Assembly (NCBI RefSeq): GCF_023630705.1
Contig: NZ_JALQEM010000017.1
Coordinates: forward strand, 1-60,586
Reading direction: 5' to 3'
DNA length: 60,586 nt
Source: Caballeronia sp. GAFFF1
GTDB taxonomy: Bacteria; Pseudomonadota; Gammaproteobacteria; Burkholderiales; Burkholderiaceae
A program made the translations under genes and the position numbers. Of the stretch, positions 57,617 to 60,586 are shown piece by piece. The notes below the pieces were generated by a model, which was not told the DNA's origin, ran no database searches, and worked only from the letters and a program-made list of their open reading frames with translations. Each line of letters begins with the position of its first letter. Position 1 is the first letter of the stretch.

Positions 57617-57631
57617 GAAGTTGACCGCGCG
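57054..57631. other. Anomalous 578-base interval in the mdc operon
   Basis: Every other junction from the regulator to mdcH is within 21 bases or overlapping, but mdcE and mdcG are 578 bases apart. The interval has no recognisable gene, a degenerate 9-base repeat block (57072-57188) and a less biased second half. It may be a local expansion, a decayed gene or an inserted element; no insertion-sequence ends or flanking direct repeats are visible to me. Confidence 0.65.
57072..57188. repeat. Degenerate 9-base tandem repeat block
   Basis: Thirteen consecutive 9-base units follow a loose pattern like GTTCGGCGT. Examples: GTTTAGTGC, GTTCAGTGC, GTTGGGCGT, ATTCGGCGT, GTCCGGCGT twice, GTTCGGCTC. Two adjacent units at 57108-57125 are identical. 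Later units drift. Unit length of three codons keeps any frame open. Confidence 0.8.
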
Positions 57632-58270
57632 ATGACCCTCCTGCCGCCCGAACCGCGCCCGCACGACTTGCTCGCATTGTCGCCGGCAGCCCCGCCGTTT
57701 GCCGACGCTCCGGCGTGGGTCGAAGCATCGCTCGCGCGCGCGCCGTTCGTCGTCGTGCGACGCGCCCCGCGCATGGGTAGCGCCATCGCCGTCGGCATAC
57801 GCGGGGCGGCCCGTAGTGAGCGATTCGGCACGTGGGTCGAGGCGCGTGACATCGAGTGCGTGCTGACGCCCGAAGCATTGCGGCTGCGCGAGCCCGCCGC
57901 ATCGAGCAGAGACATGCCCGCCTTCGCGCTGCTGCGCGCCGTCGCGCCGATCCTCGACGCTTCCGGACTCGCCTGGGGCCCTGCCGGGAGCACGGGCTTC
58001 GAACTGGCGAGCGGCCAGCCGACGGTCACGGCAAGCAGCGATCTCGACGTGATCGCGCGAGCGCCCGAGCCGCTTCCGCGCGCCGATGCTTCGCGTCTTC
58101 TGGACGCGCTCTCGCACGAAGCGCGCTGCGTCGGCACGCGCATCGACGTGCAGATCGAAACGACCGACGCCGCGTTCTCGCTCGCCGATTACGCCCGGCA
58201 AAACGTCCGCGTGCTGCTCCGTCACGCGGACGGCCCGCGCCTTGCCGCCGATCCGTGGGCCGCGCCGTGA
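57632..58270 (+). CDS. mdcG: Malonate decarboxylase holo-ACP synthase (phosphoribosyl-dephospho-CoA transferase)
   Basis: 212 residues from the ATG at 57632, with AGGAAG 12 bases upstream. A nucleotidyltransferase-like catalytic patch is visible in TASSDLDVIARAP. It attaches the phosphoribosyl-dephospho-CoA prosthetic group to S25 of MdcC, using the MdcB product. Its stop overlaps the GTG start of mdcH. Confidence 0.92.
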   Translation: MTLLPPEPRPHDLLALSPAAPPFADAPAWVEASLARAPFVVVRRAPRMGSAIAVGIRGAARSERFGTWVEARDIECVLTPEALRLREPAASSRDMPAFALLRAVAPILDASGLAWGPAGSTGFELASGQPTVTASSDLDVIARAPEPLPRADASRLLDALSHEARCVGTRIDVQIETTDAAFSLADYARQNVRVLLRHADGPRLAADPWAAP

Positions 58271-59214
58271 TCGCGTATCTCTTTCCGGGACAAGGCGCGC
58301 AGACGCCGGGCTTCCTGCATCGCCTCGGCGGCGAGAAGCCGCATCCGGCTATCGCGCGAACGCTCGCGGAGGCGTCGGCCGTTCTCGGCGAAGACGTGCT
58401 CTCGCTCGATGACGCAAACGCGCTCGCATCGACCGTCGCGGTGCAGATCGCGCTGACCGTGGCGGGCGTGGCGGCGACGCGGGCGCTCGCCGAAGAAGGC
58501 ATCGAACCGCAGGCCGTCGCGGGCTTGTCCGTCGGCGCTTATGGCGCGGCCGTCGCCTGCGGCGCGATTGCTTTCGACGATGCATTGCGGCTCGTGCGCC
58601 TGCGCGCCACGCTCATGCAGGACGCGTATCCGCGCGGCTACGGCATGCTCGCGATACTCGGCCTGAACGAACGCGAGGTCGCGGGCGTGATCGACAAGGT
58701 TCGCGAAGAAGCCCGCGCCGATGCCTACATCGGCAATCTGAATGCGCCGCGGCAAATCGTCGTATCGGGCAGCGATCAGGCGCTCGACGCCGTGCGCGAC
58801 GCCGCCCTCGCACGCGGCGCGCGCAAGGCGGAGCGTTTGGCGGTGAGCGTGCCGTCGCATTGCGTGCTGCTCGACGACGCGGCCGTGCGCCTCGCCGAAG
58901 CGGCCGACAAGGTGCGCTTCGTCGCGCCGCGGATCGCTTACGTGGGCAACCGCGGCGCGCGCGCGCTCGTGCGCGTCGATGCGATCCGCGAAGACCTCGC
59001 GACCAACCTGCGTTATCCGGTGCGCTGGCACGATTCGACGATCGCGCTCGCCGAGCGCGGCGCGACCGTGTTCGTCGAAATGCCGCCCGGCCGCACGCTC
59101 ACCCTGCTCCTTGCCGAAGCCCTGCCCGATGCGCCGGGAATCGCGATGGACGCGTCGCCGGTGGCATCGACTGTGGCGCGCGTGCGCGCGGCATGCCGCC
59201 GCGCGCATGACTAA
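58267..59214 (+). CDS. mdcH: Malonate decarboxylase epsilon subunit, malonyl-ACP/CoA transferase
   Basis: 315 residues from the GTG at 58267, whose last bases overlap the mdcG stop (GTGA); no ATG is available at this conserved N-terminus (IAYLFPGQGAQTPGF). It is FabD-like: active-site serine in AGLSVGAYGAA and histidine in VPSHCVLL. It loads malonyl onto the holo-ACP to start the reaction cycle. Last mdc gene. Confidence 0.93.
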   Translation: MIAYLFPGQGAQTPGFLHRLGGEKPHPAIARTLAEASAVLGEDVLSLDDANALASTVAVQIALTVAGVAATRALAEEGIEPQAVAGLSVGAYGAAVACGAIAFDDALRLVRLRATLMQDAYPRGYGMLAILGLNEREVAGVIDKVREEARADAYIGNLNAPRQIVVSGSDQALDAVRDAALARGARKAERLAVSVPSHCVLLDDAAVRLAEAADKVRFVAPRIAYVGNRGARALVRVDAIREDLATNLRYPVRWHDSTIALAERGATVFVEMPPGRTLTLLLAEALPDAPGIAMDASPVASTVARVRAACRRAHD

Positions 59215-59335
59215 AGCCGCGCGTCCGTCGGCGTTTTGTCATCGAGCCGTCAGCAAAATAGGAATTGTCGGATAGCTTACGACGCGCCCGCCCGTGAGCA
59301 TTGCGCTCCATCCGTGAACCATCGCGGATCGATCA

Positions 59336-59365
59336 CAACAACTCACAATAACTCACAACAACTCA
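59336..59365. repeat. Three 10-base tandem repeats before the M48 protease gene
   Basis: The units CAACAACTCA, CAATAACTCA and CAACAACTCA run directly into the region before the ribosome site of the protease gene, 11 bases before its ATG. The A/C-rich, G-poor tract would be an unstructured 5' leader in the mRNA. Confidence 0.8.
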
Positions 59366-59376
59366 TCAGGCAGACC

Positions 59377-60144
59377 ATGAAACACGTTCGCATTGCAATC
59401 GCAGCCTCCGCGGCATCCGCAGCCTTCGCGCTCGCTTCCTGTGGAAGCGTCGCCAACCTGAGCCCGGACACGCTCCTGCAATCCGGCCAGATGGCCACGC
59501 AAGCCTTCACGCTCAGCGACGCCGACGTGCGCCAGCTCTCCGACAAATCGTGCTCGGAGATGGATGCGCAAAGCAAGATCGCGCCGGCGTCCAGCGCGTA
59601 CACGCAGCGCCTGAACCGCATCGCGAAGCAGCTTGGCGACAACATCAACGGCGTGCCGGTGAACTACAAGGTGTACATCACGAAAGATGTCAATGCGTGG
59701 GCGATGGCCAACGGCTGCGTGCGCGTCTATAGCGGCCTGATGGACATGATGAACGACGACGAGGTGCGCGGCGTGGTCGGCCATGAAATGGGCCACGTGG
59801 CGCTCGGCCACACGAAGAAGGCGATGCAGCTGGCCTACGCGACGTCGGCGGCGCGCTCGGTGGCGTCGTCGGCGGGCGGCGTGGTCGGCAACCTGTCGGC
59901 ATCGCAACTCGGCGATCTCTCGGAGAAGTTCGTCAACGCGCAGTTCTCGCAGTCGCAGGAAAGCGCCGCCGACGATTATTCGTTCGATATGCAGAAGAAA
60001 AAGGGCTACAGTCCGGCGGGGCTCATCACCGCGTTCCAGAAGCTCGCGGCGCTGGATGGCGGCAAGTCCAGCATGCTGAGTTCGCACCCGTCGTCGCCGT
60101 CGCGCGCGAAGCATATCGAGGAGAGGGTTGCTTCGGCGAAGTGA
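59377..60144 (+). CDS. M48 family metalloprotease lipoprotein, LoiP/YggG-like
   Basis: 255 residues from the ATG at 59377; TCAGGCAG lies upstream. The lipoprotein signal ends in FALASC, with the lipid cysteine near residue 23. The zinc site is HEMGH in GVVGHEMGHVALGH, with the third ligand in SQESAADDYS. It resembles E. coli LoiP (YggG), an outer-membrane-associated protease acting in cell-envelope quality control. It is monocistronic, 162 bases after mdcH. Confidence 0.9.
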   Translation: MKHVRIAIAASAASAAFALASCGSVANLSPDTLLQSGQMATQAFTLSDADVRQLSDKSCSEMDAQSKIAPASSAYTQRLNRIAKQLGDNINGVPVNYKVYITKDVNAWAMANGCVRVYSGLMDMMNDDEVRGVVGHEMGHVALGHTKKAMQLAYATSAARSVASSAGGVVGNLSASQLGDLSEKFVNAQFSQSQESAADDYSFDMQKKKGYSPAGLITAFQKLAALDGGKSSMLSSHPSSPSRAKHIEERVASAK

Positions 60145-60493
60145 GGCTTGTTTTGACTCGCTCGAGCGGGAACAGATTCGCTCCAGATACTGAGTGATGA
60201 GCGAGCGGTGCCTTAGTCACGAACAGCGCTTGACGATGGCACCGCACGAACCGGCTCCATGCCAGTCCGCTGCGGGCCGGAGACCGGAGCAATGTGAGGA
60301 GCTTGGAAGGAGCGATCTCGCCTGATGAGACGCCGTCTGGGCTGCGCACCGATCGCCGCCATTGTTGGGGGGTCGAGCCGGCCGGCAATGTCGGCCTTTG
60401 GCCCATCTGGGAACGTAACGGCAGACGCGGCCGGAGAACGGCTTCAGCACTCGAAGCGTCGGGCCTTTCTAAGCACGGGCGCGGCGCTGCGAC
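60145..60493. other. Right-hand region without a recognised gene
   Basis: Short frames on both strands have no resemblance to known families and show no ribosome sites. I see no insertion-sequence ends, repeats or convincing terminator here. Confidence 0.5.
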
Positions 60494-60586
60494 TTAATCC
60501 CTCAATTCGAGATACCAGATCACCGCGCCGGTTTTGCTACGCTCCGGTCCGGGCATCTGCTCACCGGCTTTCACATTCACGCGCCG
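60494..60586 (-). CDS. C-terminal end of an unidentified gene, cut by the window edge
   Basis: The minus strand runs open from the edge to a TAA at 60494, giving 30 residues that end in GAVIWYLELRD. The residue mix looks like real protein rather than random high-GC translation, but I do not recognise it. Only the C-terminus is present. Confidence 0.4.
   Translation of the reverse strand, partial: RRVNVKAGEQMPGPERSKTGAVIWYLELRD

Noticed and set aside
57054..57631. Insertion sequence between mdcE and mdcG
   Set aside because: No terminal inverted repeats, target duplication or transposase motif can be seen in the interval.

Overview
The window looks like a chromosomal segment of a high-GC betaproteobacterium of the Burkholderiaceae, most likely the Burkholderia/Paraburkholderia/Caballeronia group. 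The main reasons are the block tpiA-secG-tRNA-Leu-nuoABCDEFGHIJKLMN-DUF2818-NUDIX-DUF1178, the DUF2863 protein, rpsO-pnp, and the codon use (GC-rich third positions). It is mostly housekeeping and metabolic DNA. I saw no prophage, insertion sequence or CRISPR array.

Layout. 1-400: no gene, but a strong leftward promoter resembling an rRNA promoter. 0.4-6.7 kb: DUF2863 protein, a NarL-type regulator with a degenerate receiver, a CbiM-like membrane protein, a small secreted protein, an M14 cytosolic-type carboxypeptidase, YaaA and a PIN protein. 6.7-14.7 kb: an acyl-CoA/short-chain acid catabolic cluster (aminotransferase, 3-hydroxyacyl-CoA dehydrogenase, enoyl-CoA hydratase, histidine phosphatase, APH-type phosphotransferase, acyl-CoA dehydrogenase, GST, MaoC). 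The kinase plus dehydrogenase pair resembles the ACAD10/ACAD11 and LvaA/LvaC systems for 4-hydroxyacyl-CoAs. 14.9-31.5 kb (minus strand): complex I operon nuoA-N with three trailing genes. 31.7-33.2 kb: tRNA-Leu(GAG), secG, tpiA. 33.3-37.4 kb: quinone oxidoreductase, then rpsO and pnp with a large hairpin in the pnp leader.

37.5-42.3 kb: orphan branched-chain-type binding protein, BamE-like lipoprotein, leuA and an NlpC/P60 hydrolase. Between the last two lies a perfectly spaced promoter followed at once by a 28-codon reading frame rich in rare CTA leucine codons. This is a candidate leucine attenuation leader for leuA and the most interesting item in the window. 42.3-49.0 kb: yejABEF-type oligopeptide/microcin C importer, divergent from fabI. 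49.0-50.0 kb: two tandem paralogous small secreted Pro/Gly/His-rich proteins.

50.2-59.2 kb: malonate decarboxylase locus. A divergent MFS transporter and a GntR regulator precede mdcA-B-C-D-E, then comes a 578-base anomalous insert with degenerate 9-base repeats, then mdcG-mdcH. Most junctions are start/stop overlaps, so the insert stands out. 59.3-60.1 kb: LoiP/YggG-like M48 lipoprotein protease. The right edge holds the last 30 codons of an unidentified minus-strand gene.

Functionally, the mdc genes turn malonate into acetyl-CoA, the 7-14 kb cluster feeds acyl-CoAs into beta-oxidation, and complex I oxidises the resulting NADH.
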